A DNA stretch of 64,000 nt from Brassicibacter mesophilus (GTDB lineage Bacteria > Bacillota > Clostridia > Tissierellales > Proteiniboraceae). Below, one piece after another: positions 25,181 to 34,810 of this stretch. Made by a program: the position numbers and the translations under genes. The DNA is taken from positions 139,170-203,169 of the forward strand of contig NZ_JBNPXI010000004.1 of NCBI RefSeq assembly GCF_050433385.1, in the 5' to 3' direction. Within the stretch, counting starts at the first letter, position 1. Each line of letters opens with the position of its first letter. The notes below the pieces were generated by a model. The model saw only the letters and a program-made list of their open reading frames with translations. It ran no database searches and was not told the DNA's origin.

Positions 25181-26734
25181 ATGCATGAAGATATATTAAG
25201 AGCAGAAAATGTTACGAAAATATACCCAAATGGTATTGTAGCAAATCAAAGTGTAAACTTTTCAATCAAGCGAGGAGAGATACATGCTTTAGTAGGAGAA
25301 AATGGTGCTGGCAAATCTACATTGATGAAGATGCTGTTTGGTCTTGAGAGACCTCAAGAAGGAAGTATATTTCTAAAAGGTAAAAAGATAGAGCTTACTT
25401 CACCTAAAATTGCTATAGAACATGGAATCGGAATGGTTCATCAGCATTTTATGTTAGTGCCGTCTCTTACGGTGGCAGAAAATATTGTACTAGGAATACA
25501 GCCTACAAAGGGAGTATTAGTTGACAAGGAAAAATCAATCAAGATGACAGAAGAGCTTTCTAAAAAATATAACTTGAAAGTAGATCCCAATGCATTAGTA
25601 GCTGACATACCAGTAGGTATAAAACAGAAGGTTGAGATATTAAAGGCACTTATAAGAGGTGCAGAAATACTCATTCTAGATGAGCCTACTGCAGTACTTA
25701 CACCTCAGGAAACAGAAGAGTTGTTTCAGGAATTGGTACTTTTAAAAGAAAGCGGCCATACTATTGTATTTATATCTCATAAATTAAATGAAATAAAAAG
25801 ACTTTGCGATAGGCTTACTGTAATGCGAAATGGTAAAAGTGTAGGGGTGTTTGAAGTAAAAGATGTAACTGAAGAAGATATTTCAAAGCTAATGGTAGGT
25901 AGAGATGTTATTTTAACAGTTAATAAAGAAAAATGTAGTCCTAAAGAAGCTGTATTAGATGTCAGAAATCTAAGATATATAAATGACTTAGGAAAAACTG
26001 CAGTAAAAGACATATCTTTTAACCTAAGAAGCGGAGAGATATTGGGAATAGCAGGAGTAGAAGGTAATGGTCAAAGAGAACTTGTAGAGATTATAACTGG
26101 AATGAGAAAATCTATAAAAGGTAATGTAAGTATACTTGGACAGGATATATCTAATATGAGTATTAAAAATATAAGAGAGCTTGGGACTTCACATGTACCA
26201 GAGGATAGGATGACATATGGGGTTGCTGGAGATGTGAGTATTGAGCAGAATCTGATATCAGATAAATACGATTCTCCAGAGCTAACTGGGAAGATGCTTC
26301 TTAAGATGAATAAGATCAAGGATTTATCAAACAAGTTAGTAAAAGAATATAAAGTTAAATGTAATTCTTCGAATCAAATTGTGAAAATGCTTTCAGGCGG
26401 AAACATTCAGAAAGTAGTTGTAGCAAGAGAGTTTTCTAAGGACCCTAAATTACTTATTGCAGACCAACCTACTAGAGGTATAGATGTTGGTGCTACAGAA
26501 TTTATAAGAAATAAAATCGTAGAGCTTAGAGATAAAGGAAGTTCAATATTGCTTGTATCTGCTGACTTAAATGAGGTATTAGAGCTTAGTGACAGCCTTA
26601 TAGTTATGTACGGAGGAGAAATAGTGGCGTACTTTGATGATGCTTCAAAAGTTACTGAAGAAGAATTAGGATTATATATGCTCGGTATTAAGAGACAATC
26701 GTTGGAAGAAGTAAGGAGGGGAGTTCATGAATAA
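25181..26734 (+). CDS. Nucleoside ABC transporter ATPase (double ABC)
   Basis: About 517 residues with two ABC domains. The first has Walker A GENGAGKSTL, VGIKQKVEILKAL in the signature position and Walker B LILDEPTAVL. The second has a degenerate Walker A (GVEGNGQRELVE), signature LSGGNIQKVVVAREF and Walker B LLIADQPTRGIDVG. This asymmetry is typical of the YufO/RbsA-like ATPases of BMP nucleoside importers. The ATG at 25181 follows AAAGGAGGGAGC; the frame is open further upstream but through the terminator. Works with the two permeases next to it. Confidence 0.92.
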   Translation: MHEDILRAENVTKIYPNGIVANQSVNFSIKRGEIHALVGENGAGKSTLMKMLFGLERPQEGSIFLKGKKIELTSPKIAIEHGIGMVHQHFMLVPSLTVAENIVLGIQPTKGVLVDKEKSIKMTEELSKKYNLKVDPNALVADIPVGIKQKVEILKALIRGAEILILDEPTAVLTPQETEELFQELVLLKESGHTIVFISHKLNEIKRLCDRLTVMRNGKSVGVFEVKDVTEEDISKLMVGRDVILTVNKEKCSPKEAVLDVRNLRYINDLGKTAVKDISFNLRSGEILGIAGVEGNGQRELVEIITGMRKSIKGNVSILGQDISNMSIKNIRELGTSHVPEDRMTYGVAGDVSIEQNLISDKYDSPELTGKMLLKMNKIKDLSNKLVKEYKVKCNSSNQIVKMLSGGNIQKVVVAREFSKDPKLLIADQPTRGIDVGATEFIRNKIVELRDKGSSILLVSADLNEVLELSDSLIVMYGGEIVAYFDDASKVTEEELGLYMLGIKRQSLEEVRRGVHE

Positions 26735-27803
26735 AAACACATATTTTGAGTTGATACGAACTATCCTCGGAGTACTTATTTCACTAGCCATAGCAATTTT
26801 AATAATTTTTTTAGTGAGTAATGAACCGATGATAGCATTAAAATCATTCTTAATAGGACCATTAAAATCAATAAGACACTTTGGTAATGTGCTTGAAGCT
26901 GCTATACCTCTAATATTTACAGGGCTAGCTATAAGCATTATGTTTCAAGCAAAACAATTCAACTTAGGTGCAGAGGGTTCTTTCTTTATAGGTTCAATTG
27001 TGGCGACAGTTATTGCTATTAAAGTTACACTTCCATTTGGAATTCATCCAGCAGTTGCTGTAATAATTGGCGGGATAGTAGGAAGTATTGTTTGCTTGTT
27101 ACCCGCAGTACTTAAAACTAAATGGAATGCTCATGAGCTTGTATCATCCCTTATGCTAAACTATATAGTGTTTTATTTAGGTATGTTTATTATAAATTAT
27201 TACCTTAGAGATGTTAATGCAGGCGCTATGGTGTCGCAGAGGTTTCAAGAAACTGCTGTGCTTGGAATCATAGTTCCAAAAACTAGGATACATTGGGGAA
27301 TGATTATAGCTATAGGAATGATAGTATTTTGCTACTATTTCTTATATAGAACGAGATGGGGCTATGAAATAAGAATGGTAGGACAAAACAAAGAATTTGC
27401 GGAGTATTCAGGAATTAACACTGTGAAAGTAATTTTATATTCACAGGCTATAGGGGGTATTATAGCTGGGATGGGTGGAGCTATAGAAGTATTAGGAATG
27501 TATAAAAGGTTTTCTTGGTCAGCTTCTCCAGGGTATGGATGGGATGGAGTTATAGTTGCTATTTTAGCCAGAAGAAATCCAGCATTAATACCTATTTCAG
27601 CTTTTTTTCTAGCTTATCTTAGGATTGGTGCTGACATCATGTCTAGAATGTCAGATGTGCAAAGTGAAGTTGTAGCTATTATTCAAGGCATAATGATATT
27701 ACTTATTGCTGCAGAGAGATTTTTAGCACATTGGAAGAATAAGAGAATATATAGTGAAGCGAAAAATAGTATAAGCAGTGTAGCGGCAAAGGGGGAAATG
27801 TAA
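26727..27803 (+). CDS. Nucleoside ABC transporter permease (YufP-like)
   Basis: A 358-residue membrane protein of the branched-chain/ribose permease superfamily, with about ten helices. Features: FNLGAEGSFFIGSI, NAHELVSSLMLNYI, YEIRMVGQNKEFAEYSGIN and GGAIEVLGMYKRF. The start overlaps the ATPase gene by 8 bases. One half of the membrane channel for nucleosides. Confidence 0.9.
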   Translation: MNKNTYFELIRTILGVLISLAIAILIIFLVSNEPMIALKSFLIGPLKSIRHFGNVLEAAIPLIFTGLAISIMFQAKQFNLGAEGSFFIGSIVATVIAIKVTLPFGIHPAVAVIIGGIVGSIVCLLPAVLKTKWNAHELVSSLMLNYIVFYLGMFIINYYLRDVNAGAMVSQRFQETAVLGIIVPKTRIHWGMIIAIGMIVFCYYFLYRTRWGYEIRMVGQNKEFAEYSGINTVKVILYSQAIGGIIAGMGGAIEVLGMYKRFSWSASPGYGWDGVIVAILARRNPALIPISAFFLAYLRIGADIMSRMSDVQSEVVAIIQGIMILLIAAERFLAHWKNKRIYSEAKNSISSVAAKGEM

Positions 27804-27804
27804 T

Positions 27805-28755
27805 ATGAATACATTACTTGAAACAATCTTTACAGCTAGTTTTGGATATGCTGTATTAAGGGTAACGACCCCTATACTTTTTGCTGCTCTTGCAGCTCAG
27901 GTGTCTAAAAAAGCAGGAGTAAACAATATTGCTCTTGAAGGGACTATGTTAACATCAGCTCTTACTGGAGTAATAGTTAGTGCATATACTAATAGTGCAT
28001 GGATTGGGCTTTTAGGAGCTATAATAGCCGGAATAGCAATGGCAATGATTCTTGCTTATTCTTCATTAAAGCTTAAAGCCAACATTATACTATCTGGTAT
28101 AGCATTAAACTTAATGGCAAGTGGTGGGACAGTATTTGTTCTTTATCTTGTTGCGCATGATAAAGGGATATCATCGTCTTTAAAGAGCCATGTACTTCCA
28201 AAGATAACACTGCCTATTATAGACAGAATACCAGTAATAGGGACTATTCTTTCTGGTCACAATATTTTGACTTACTTTTCATTGATAGCAGTTGTACTTA
28301 TCTATTTTCTTATCTATAGAATGCCTATAGGGTACAAGATAAGGGCAGTGGGAGAGAACAAAGATGCAGCTGATTCTGTAGGTATAAGTGTTATAAAGAT
28401 TCAATATATTGCTTTATTAATGAGTGGTGCATTAGCAGGATTAGGTGGAGCATACATGTCTATGGGATATGTCTCATGGTTCTCTACAAACATGACATCA
28501 GGCAGAGGATTTATAGCATTAGCAGCAGAAGCAATGGGTGGAGGTACACCTTTTGGAATACTTCTGTCATCTTTATTCTTTGGACTTGCAGATGCATTAT
28601 CAAATTCTCTCCAATCAATAAGAATACCATCAGAGTTTATACAAGCTATACCTTATGTAGCAACAATCATTGGATTAATAGTATATTCTTCAAACCAAAC
28701 TTCAAAAGTAAATAAGCTAAAAAGTAAACACATGGAAAAAGAGACAGTGAACTAG
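27805..28755 (+). CDS. Nucleoside ABC transporter permease (YufQ-like)
   Basis: A 316-residue permease with about eight to ten helices; typical stretches are RVTTPILFAALAAQVSKKAGVNNIALEGTML and GYKIRAVGENKDAADSVGI. It starts one base after the stop of the first permease gene. It completes the heterodimeric channel. Confidence 0.9.
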   Translation: MNTLLETIFTASFGYAVLRVTTPILFAALAAQVSKKAGVNNIALEGTMLTSALTGVIVSAYTNSAWIGLLGAIIAGIAMAMILAYSSLKLKANIILSGIALNLMASGGTVFVLYLVAHDKGISSSLKSHVLPKITLPIIDRIPVIGTILSGHNILTYFSLIAVVLIYFLIYRMPIGYKIRAVGENKDAADSVGISVIKIQYIALLMSGALAGLGGAYMSMGYVSWFSTNMTSGRGFIALAAEAMGGGTPFGILLSSLFFGLADALSNSLQSIRIPSEFIQAIPYVATIIGLIVYSSNQTSKVNKLKSKHMEKETVN

Positions 28756-28791
28756 AAACCTAGAATATAAATATTAAAAGGAGGAACTAGC

Positions 28792-29496
28792 ATGAGTATT
28801 CATATAGGAGCAAAACAAGGAGACATAGCTGAGACAATTTTACTACCAGGAGACCCCTTAAGGGCTAAATATATTGCAGAGAATTTTTTAGAAGATGCAA
28901 AGTGTTATAACGAAGTAAGAGGAATGTACGGATATACTGGAACTTATAAAGGAAAAAGAGTATCTGTTCAAGGAACTGGTATGGGAATACCTTCAATATC
29001 AATATATGTTAATGAACTAATACTGAATTATGATGTGAAAAATTTGATTAGAATTGGGACCTGTGGGTCAATGCAAGAAGATATCAAGCTTAGAGATGTT
29101 GTGTTGGCAATGAGTGCTTCAACAAACTCTGGTGCGAATAAAGTTAGGTTTAGTGGACTTGATTATGCACCAACAGCTAACTTTGAGCTTCTTAATAAAG
29201 CATACAGTACTTCAAAAGAACTAGGCATGAATGTAAAAGTAGGGAATGTACTTACTAGTGATTTGTTCTATGGAGACAATCCAGAAGCATGGAAAATGTG
29301 GGCTAAGTACGGAACATTAGTTGTTGAAATGGAAACAGCCGAATTATATACAGTTGCAGCTAAGTATAATGCAAAGGCATTGTCAATTCTAACAGTAAGT
29401 GACAGTATTATAACAAAAGAACTTACAACAGCTCAAGAAAGACAAGAAACCTTTAACAATATGGTTGAGATAGCTTTAAAAACAGCATTAGAATAG
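28792..29496 (+). CDS. deoD: Purine nucleoside phosphorylase (DeoD type)
   Basis: A 234-residue hexameric-type PNP. Features: HIGAKQGDIAETILLPGDPLRAKYIA (phosphate site), NLIRIGTCGSMQ, VVEMETAELYTVA (nucleoside site with Met-Glu) and LTVSDSIIT. It splits purine ribo- and deoxyribonucleosides with phosphate to base and (deoxy)ribose 1-phosphate. Ribosome site AAAAGGAGGAACT. It follows the transporter, so imported purine nucleosides are cleaved at once; the released adenine can go to the adenine deaminase at the operon end. Confidence 0.95.
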   Translation: MSIHIGAKQGDIAETILLPGDPLRAKYIAENFLEDAKCYNEVRGMYGYTGTYKGKRVSVQGTGMGIPSISIYVNELILNYDVKNLIRIGTCGSMQEDIKLRDVVLAMSASTNSGANKVRFSGLDYAPTANFELLNKAYSTSKELGMNVKVGNVLTSDLFYGDNPEAWKMWAKYGTLVVEMETAELYTVAAKYNAKALSILTVSDSIITKELTTAQERQETFNNMVEIALKTALE

Positions 29497-29551
29497 AAGT
29501 TCGATGGATATCGGCAAAATTGATGCTGTTGCATATTGGGAGGTTGAGAAT

Positions 29552-30787
29552 GTGGAAACAAATCTCGAAAGGATAATACATGATATTGAAAAAATAAATG
29601 AATATAATAGTGATTTAAACAATGGATACACAAGATTTTCTTATACAAAAGAAGATAAGTTAGCTAAAGAATACATCATATCTGAAATGAAAAAAGTAGG
29701 GTTGGATGTGATAATAGATGCTATAGGCAATATAAGGGGCAGATACAGAGGCAGTGATAAAAATGCTCCTGCAATTATGACTGGTTCTCACATTGATACT
29801 GTAGAGCATGGTGGTAGATTTGATGGAATAGTTGGAGTAGTAGCTGGACTGGAAGTGGTGAGAGTTCTTAGTGAAAATAACATAAATCTGACTAATCCTG
29901 TTGAAGTGGTTGTTTTTGTTGAAGAAGAAGGCTGTAACTTTGGAAGTCCTATGGCTGGAAGCAAGGGAATGACTGGAAAATTCAATGTTGAAGATTATAA
30001 AAGAATGCATAATGATAAGGGACTTTCCATGTATGAGGCAGCAAAAAACTTCGGTTTAAACCCAGATAGCATAGAAAAGTATGTTCTAAAAGCTAAGGAT
30101 GTAAAAGCTATGATAGAAATGCATGTAGAACAAAGCTCTGTATTAGACTCAGAAGGTATTCCTATAGGAATAGTTAAAGCAATAGCAGGAGTAAAAAGAT
30201 ATGGAGTAGAGTTTACTGGAGTAGCAAATCATGCTGGAGCAACTCCTATGAATCTTAGAAGAGACCCTATGGCAGCAGCCTCTAAAGTTATTTCATCCAT
30301 AGATAATATCATAAAAGAAAAAGCATATTGTAGTACTGTTGGTACGGTAGGTAAGATAGTTTGTTACCCTAATGTACTCAATGTAATTCCTGAAAAAGTA
30401 TACTTTACTATTGATATTAGAGATGTAACTAAAGACGGTGTAGATATTACTGCACAAGAGATTGAGAGAAAAGTTAATGAAGTATCAAAGCTATACAACG
30501 TAACTGCTAAGATGGAACTTACAGGTGAAGGTGAGGGGATTACTTTATCAAATAAAGTAATTAAAGTAATAGAAAGTTCAGCTAAAAGAAGAAATATAAG
30601 ATACAAAATGATGAACAGTGGAGCAGGACATGATGCTTGTATGTTAGGCGATATAACAGATGTAGGTATGATATTTGTACCGAGCATAAACGGAAGAAGT
30701 CATGTGCCAGAAGAAATGACTGACTATAAAGACATCAAATTAGGCTGTGATATACTACTTGATACTATAATAGATTTGGCTAAGTAA
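29552..30787 (+). CDS. M20 family amidohydrolase (allantoate/N-carbamoyl amino acid type)
   Basis: About 411 residues. Metal-binding motifs are GSHIDTVEHGGRFDG (near residue 78), EEEGCNFGSPMAGS, EMHVEQSSVLD and the late GAGHDACMLG. This is the AllC/HyuC group, which hydrolyses allantoate, N-carbamoyl amino acids or ureidoglycine-type compounds. In this purine operon allantoate or a ring-opened purine product is a reasonable substrate, but no other allantoin gene is seen. I chose the GTG at 29552, with GGGAGG eight bases upstream; the frame is open further up to 29504. Confidence 0.8.
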   Translation: METNLERIIHDIEKINEYNSDLNNGYTRFSYTKEDKLAKEYIISEMKKVGLDVIIDAIGNIRGRYRGSDKNAPAIMTGSHIDTVEHGGRFDGIVGVVAGLEVVRVLSENNINLTNPVEVVVFVEEEGCNFGSPMAGSKGMTGKFNVEDYKRMHNDKGLSMYEAAKNFGLNPDSIEKYVLKAKDVKAMIEMHVEQSSVLDSEGIPIGIVKAIAGVKRYGVEFTGVANHAGATPMNLRRDPMAAASKVISSIDNIIKEKAYCSTVGTVGKIVCYPNVLNVIPEKVYFTIDIRDVTKDGVDITAQEIERKVNEVSKLYNVTAKMELTGEGEGITLSNKVIKVIESSAKRRNIRYKMMNSGAGHDACMLGDITDVGMIFVPSINGRSHVPEEMTDYKDIKLGCDILLDTIIDLAK

Positions 30788-30826
30788 TATATTTATTATC
30801 TCAAAATTACTAGGAAGGAGGATTAT

Positions 30827-32611
30827 ATGAAAATACAGATAAGAAATAGAGTAGAACTTGTTGAGGCGGCTGTGGGGAAAAGGCCAATGGACTTAGTTAT
30901 AAAAAATGTTCAGTTAGTAAATGTATTTACTGGAGAAATATATGCTGCTGACATAGGTATACATGATGGATTTATTGCTCATATTGAAGCTGACCCTGAT
31001 TGTATTGAAAAAAATAAGTATGAAATGGAAGGAAAAGAATATCTAGATGCCAAAGGAATGTTTGCTGTTCCAGGATTTATTGATACTCATCTTCATATAG
31101 AAAGCAGTATGCTTACTCCAGCTAACTATGCCAAGGTTGTTATACCCCATGGAACAACGACTATAATAACTGATCCTCATGAAATTGGGAACGTTTTAGG
31201 AATAGATGCTGTGGAATATATGCATGAGGCAAGTGAGAATCTTCCCCTAAGAAACTACATTCTAGCTCCATCTTGTATTCCGGCTGTACCTGGATTAGAA
31301 AATGCAGGAGCTACTTTTCAAGCTGATGACATTGAGAGACTGCTAAAGCTTGAGAGAGTAGTTGGTCTTGGAGAGGTTATGGATTTTAGTGGAGTTATAA
31401 ATAACAGTGAAAGAATGGTTGAAATTCTTGAGCTTGCAGAGAAAAAAGGTGTCTTTATACAAGGACATTCACCTATGCTTAGTGGAAGAAATCTGTCTGC
31501 ATATATATGTGCAGGTCCTAATAACGATCACGAATCCAGATTTGGTCAAGAGGCTAGAAATAAGCTGAGAATGGGTATGACAGTTGATGCTAGAGAAAGC
31601 TCTATGTCTCAGAATGTAGCTGAGATAGTATCGGCGACGAAAAACTTTTTTTACCCACCAAATATGACATTGTGTACCGATGACAGGGAGCCAGGGGATA
31701 TTTTAAGAGATGGACATATGAACTTTGCAGTAAAAAAAGCTATTGAAGCCGGATTAGATACAATATATGCCATCAGATGCGCTACTATCCAAGCTGCGAG
31801 TTCTATTGGAATAGAGAATCTAGGCGCGATAGCACCTGGATATGCCGCAGATATTCTACTTATGCCAGATTTGAAAGATATGAAGTCTGAGTATGTACTT
31901 TGCAGGGGAAAGCTTGTTGCAAAAGGTGGAAAGCTGTTAGAAACAATACAACAGATAGAGCATGAAGTAGAAAAAATAGATACAGTTAATTTAAAGCAAC
32001 CCTTAGAAGAAGACTTTAGGATAAAGTGTGAAGGTACAGACACGCATGCATCAGTAAATGTTATAAACTATTTATCAATAAACTCATCTATAACTGAATA
32101 TAAAACTGAGAATGTGCCTATAAAAAATGGATATATTGATATAAGCAATGATGATGACTTAAATATTGTAGTTGTATTTAATAGATATGGAAAAGAAAAT
32201 AAAAGCATAGGATTAGTACGAAACTTTGGACTAAAGAGAGGAGCAGTAGCAGCAACGGTGTCACATGATAGCCATAATCTAACAGTTGTAGCTTCCAATG
32301 AAAAAGATGCGCTAGCTGCAGTTAATGCAGTTATTCAAAGCAAAGGAGGAATATCATGTGCTTTGGACGGAAAGGCACTTGATATACTGCCTTTACCCAT
32401 AGCAGGTCTTATGTCACCACAGTCAGCTGAAGAAATTGATAAAACTATTTCTAGGATGAAGGAAAAAATAAGAGGCTTAGGAATAGACAACAAAAATCCT
32501 CTTCTCAGGATAGCAACTATTGCTTTACCGGTTATACCAAATGCAAAAATAACTGATGTAGGATTAGTGTCAGTAAGTGAGCAAAAAATCATCCCCCTTT
32601 TTGCTCAATAA
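30827..32611 (+). CDS. ade: Adenine deaminase
   Basis: A 594-residue amidohydrolase-fold adenine deaminase (AdeC type), full length. Metal-binding HLH in FIDTHLHIESSMLTP (near residue 87), GTTTIITDPHEIGNV, GHSPMLSG and the TLCTDDREPGDI aspartate site; the C-terminal domain with SHDSHNLTVVASN is also present. Converts adenine to hypoxanthine and ammonia. Ribosome site AAGGAGGA. Last gene of the sigma-54 nucleoside operon. Confidence 0.95.
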   Translation: MKIQIRNRVELVEAAVGKRPMDLVIKNVQLVNVFTGEIYAADIGIHDGFIAHIEADPDCIEKNKYEMEGKEYLDAKGMFAVPGFIDTHLHIESSMLTPANYAKVVIPHGTTTIITDPHEIGNVLGIDAVEYMHEASENLPLRNYILAPSCIPAVPGLENAGATFQADDIERLLKLERVVGLGEVMDFSGVINNSERMVEILELAEKKGVFIQGHSPMLSGRNLSAYICAGPNNDHESRFGQEARNKLRMGMTVDARESSMSQNVAEIVSATKNFFYPPNMTLCTDDREPGDILRDGHMNFAVKKAIEAGLDTIYAIRCATIQAASSIGIENLGAIAPGYAADILLMPDLKDMKSEYVLCRGKLVAKGGKLLETIQQIEHEVEKIDTVNLKQPLEEDFRIKCEGTDTHASVNVINYLSINSSITEYKTENVPIKNGYIDISNDDDLNIVVVFNRYGKENKSIGLVRNFGLKRGAVAATVSHDSHNLTVVASNEKDALAAVNAVIQSKGGISCALDGKALDILPLPIAGLMSPQSAEEIDKTISRMKEKIRGLGIDNKNPLLRIATIALPVIPNAKITDVGLVSVSEQKIIPLFAQ

Positions 32612-32668
32612 AAAGGCCATTATTTGTGCGTCCTTCGTAAAACAGTATTGAATTAGATCTGAAAGAAT

Positions 32669-32697
32669 GGTGTAGCGTAAAAACTACACCTTTTTTT
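32669..32697 (+). terminator. Terminator of the nucleoside operon
   Basis: GGTGTAG, CGTAAAAA, CTACACC and seven T. Confidence 0.9.
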
Positions 32698-32700
32698 CGT

Positions 32701-33127
32701 CTACTGGTGCATTCAGTTCCGGCAGGATACCCAACAGATCATAACTGAACTTATGTGGGTTTGCGAACTGTAAAAAAGCGGTAGTTGATAGCTTTTACGG
32801 GGCCAGCCCTGCACCCCGGTCTCCTCCAAAGAGCAGAAGAGGCAAAAGGTGTTGCCCGCACACTTTGCCGCAAGGTTTCTATCGTTATGGCGTTCTCGAG
32901 TGGATATGATTTTCTTCTGGTAGGCTTCGTTGTGGACAACGTAACGGTCTGTCTTTTGCATGGCACGGGCTACTACAATTCTTGCTGTAAATTTCTCCAA
33001 GCATGAAAAGCCCACCAATCGCAATACTGCCATTGGAAGGCTCTTAAAAGCGCGCTATTATTGACCTACCACTTCCTCATTGGATAGCAGGCAGTTGGAA
33101 TTTTATATTATTGGCCTATATTGAATA
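32701..33127. other. Higher-G+C intergenic stretch, probable mobile-element scar
   Basis: About 430 bases clearly richer in G+C than the surroundings (CCAGCCCTGCACCCCGG and similar). On the minus strand an open frame of 106 codons (33033 to 32713) exists, with an overlapping second frame of similar composition, but neither has a ribosome site or a family I recognise. Best read as the remains of a transferred segment that also brought the TrmO/MerR genes. Confidence 0.45.
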
Positions 33128-33604
33128 CTAAAAATTAAATTCGTTTTCCCAATCAAAATCTTCCGATCTGTCTAAACTTTTAGGCCAATGACTGCACCAT
33201 TCCGGTACGCCGGGACATTCAACTCTGTCAAGGTTTGGCGTATACGGCTTTATGTCAAGCACGGGCGTTCCATCATTAGCGTCAATATAGGCAATTTGAA
33301 TGATGCCTTTTGAGTAGTCAGCATAAATAATCTGTGCCGTAGTTAATGCGATAGGGTTTGGACGAATAGGCGACCTTGTGGCAAATATACCCATTACGGG
33401 TGGAGCTTTTTTATATGGCTGGGGTGCTTCAAGTATATTTCTCATTTCTTCATTATCGAAGTCACTGAACCACCAGATAACATTGATATGGCTAAATCCG
33501 TCCAAAGCTTGCAAAGCAGGAATATATTTTGGCTCAAGTTCAATAAACATTCCGTCATCATTTACGTTGATTTTGCCGATAGGGTTTACTTGAAAATTCT
33601 GCAT
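33128..33604 (-). CDS. TrmO/TsaA-like tRNA methyltransferase family protein
   Basis: About 158 residues of the TrmO (YaeB/TsaA, DUF22) family: GFSHINVIWWFSDFDN, GIFATRSPIRPNPIALTTAQI and VLDIKPYTPNLDRV are the signature parts. Founder TrmO N6-methylates threonylcarbamoyladenosine at position 37 of some tRNAs using SAM. This protein lacks the longer C-terminal domain of E. coli TrmO, so it is a small version. ATG 33604 has GGAGG seven bases upstream; an upstream ATG (33619) overlaps that site. The promoter has the elongated 19-base spacer of MerR-controlled genes, and a MerR gene lies just upstream. Codon use and G+C suggest transfer. Confidence 0.85.
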   Translation of the reverse strand: MQNFQVNPIGKINVNDDGMFIELEPKYIPALQALDGFSHINVIWWFSDFDNEEMRNILEAPQPYKKAPPVMGIFATRSPIRPNPIALTTAQIIYADYSKGIIQIAYIDANDGTPVLDIKPYTPNLDRVECPGVPEWCSHWPKSLDRSEDFDWENEFNF

Positions 33605-33645
33605 AGTGCATACCTCCATAATAAAATTAATTTATCTGTAAATTC

Positions 33646-33676
33646 AGTGTAGACCCTCACATCATGTGAGAGTCAA
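33646..33676 (-). promoter_or_regulatory. MerR-type promoter for the TrmO-like gene
   Basis: On the minus strand: TTGACT (33676-33671), 19-base spacer, TACACT (33651-33646). The spacer holds a dyad, GACTCTCACATGATGTGAG. An overlong 19-base spacer with a central dyad is the hallmark of promoters activated by MerR/BmrR regulators. Confidence 0.8.
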
Positions 33677-33680
33677 TAAC

Positions 33681-33720
33681 AAAAAAGCGTCTTACAAAAG
33701 AATCTGCAAAACGCTTTTTA
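33681..33720 (-). terminator. Terminator of merR-like gene
   Basis: On the minus strand AAAAAGCG...CGCTTTTTT with T run, right after the MerR stop codon and before the TrmO promoter. Confidence 0.8.
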
Positions 33721-34536
33721 TTATATTTTTTCCAATGGTATTTGGATTTCGGTTAAGTACTTATCCGGATTTTCCTCATTCCATGGACCGCAGTGGACAA
33801 TTTGCCTGCTCTGCCCGGTCATTTTATATTGACTATGCGCTTGTAACCAGTTTGCAAAAGAAAGGTATGCACTCGCAATGTTTTCAAAAGGCCCATATAC
33901 CATAGTACATGCCATAATTGGCACAGGTTCCGTATTTCGATAGTTAAAACCACATATATTCTTTCCTATTCGGGATACAGTCGCACATATTTCAATATCA
34001 ACGTCTGTTTCTCTATAATCTGTGTCGTGATAGATGGTAAATGTATTGTTTGAAATGGGGATATTATTTTCGTCTGCAAAAGCCAACATTTCTTTCCATA
34101 ATTGCCCCTCGGCATAATAATCACGGACAATTCGTCTTAAAGAAAACACCTGATAACTAGGAATAGATTTGATGGAAACATTGTAGTGTATTGTTATCTT
34201 TTCCTGTCGGATATCCCTTTTGGCCAGTTCAATTTTAGATAGCTTATCTTGTTCGGCCTTAATTGTACTCTCAATTTCCAGACGTTTATTGTCAAGTTGA
34301 TTGGTTATAAATTCATCGTCCCAATGATTAAGGGTAATCGTAATTTCAGAAACATTAAAACCTAAATCCCGCAAGAATATTATTTTATTCAAAACAGGAA
34401 TTTGCTCTATGGAATATAGTCTGTAATTTGTAAACTTGTCTATTTCAGCAGGTTTTAGTAATCCTGTTTCATCGTAATATCTTAACATTCGGATTGATAC
34501 TTGCGTTAATTTGGAAAACTCACCTATTTTGAACAT
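33721..34536 (-). CDS. MerR family regulator with GyrI-like effector domain
   Basis: About 271 residues. MerR helix-turn-helix at the N-terminus (FKIGEFSKLTQVSIRMLRYYDETGLLKP), a coiled dimer helix (QLDNKRLEIESTIKAEQDKLSK), and a C-terminal BmrR/GyrI-like effector-binding domain (SIPSYQVFSLRRIV ... YLTEIQIPLEKI). Such regulators sense drug-like molecules and activate promoters with 19-base spacers. ATG 34536 lies behind GAGGTGGTG. It most likely activates the TrmO-like gene downstream. Confidence 0.88.
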   Translation of the reverse strand: MFKIGEFSKLTQVSIRMLRYYDETGLLKPAEIDKFTNYRLYSIEQIPVLNKIIFLRDLGFNVSEITITLNHWDDEFITNQLDNKRLEIESTIKAEQDKLSKIELAKRDIRQEKITIHYNVSIKSIPSYQVFSLRRIVRDYYAEGQLWKEMLAFADENNIPISNNTFTIYHDTDYRETDVDIEICATVSRIGKNICGFNYRNTEPVPIMACTMVYGPFENIASAYLSFANWLQAHSQYKMTGQSRQIVHCGPWNEENPDKYLTEIQIPLEKI

Positions 34537-34810
34537 GCACACCACCTCTATATTAAGTTATTATATCGCGAGCAGAATCAAACTGCAAATAAAATACATT
34601 CCTTGTCTGTTGGCTGTATATCTCGTTATGCATCATGCTCAGCATCCAAGTGTATAGGAGAGATCATTCAGCTTCTCAACAAAGTAAAACAAAGTATGGT
34701 TCGGCTTGAACGATACCTTGTTTAGACATCTTGCTTGGCAGTGCCCATAAGCACTTTGTGTATTCTGTTTTATGGAGGACTGCTCTTATGATGGCTTTTT
34801 CCATATATCA

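Noticed and set aside
29504..29551. Upstream extension of the M20 amidohydrolase
   Set aside because: The extension has no ribosome site, while GTG 29552 has GGGAGG at the right distance and begins the conserved family N-terminus.
32713..33033. 106-codon minus-strand open frame with a Met start
   Set aside because: No ribosome site, an overlapping frame of similar quality exists, and neither gives a family I recognise; more likely a scar of transferred DNA.
34537..34810. Possible transposase remnant between MerR and MBL genes
   Set aside because: All frames are short and none shows a transposase motif; I could not support a call beyond non-coding DNA flanking the acquired segment.
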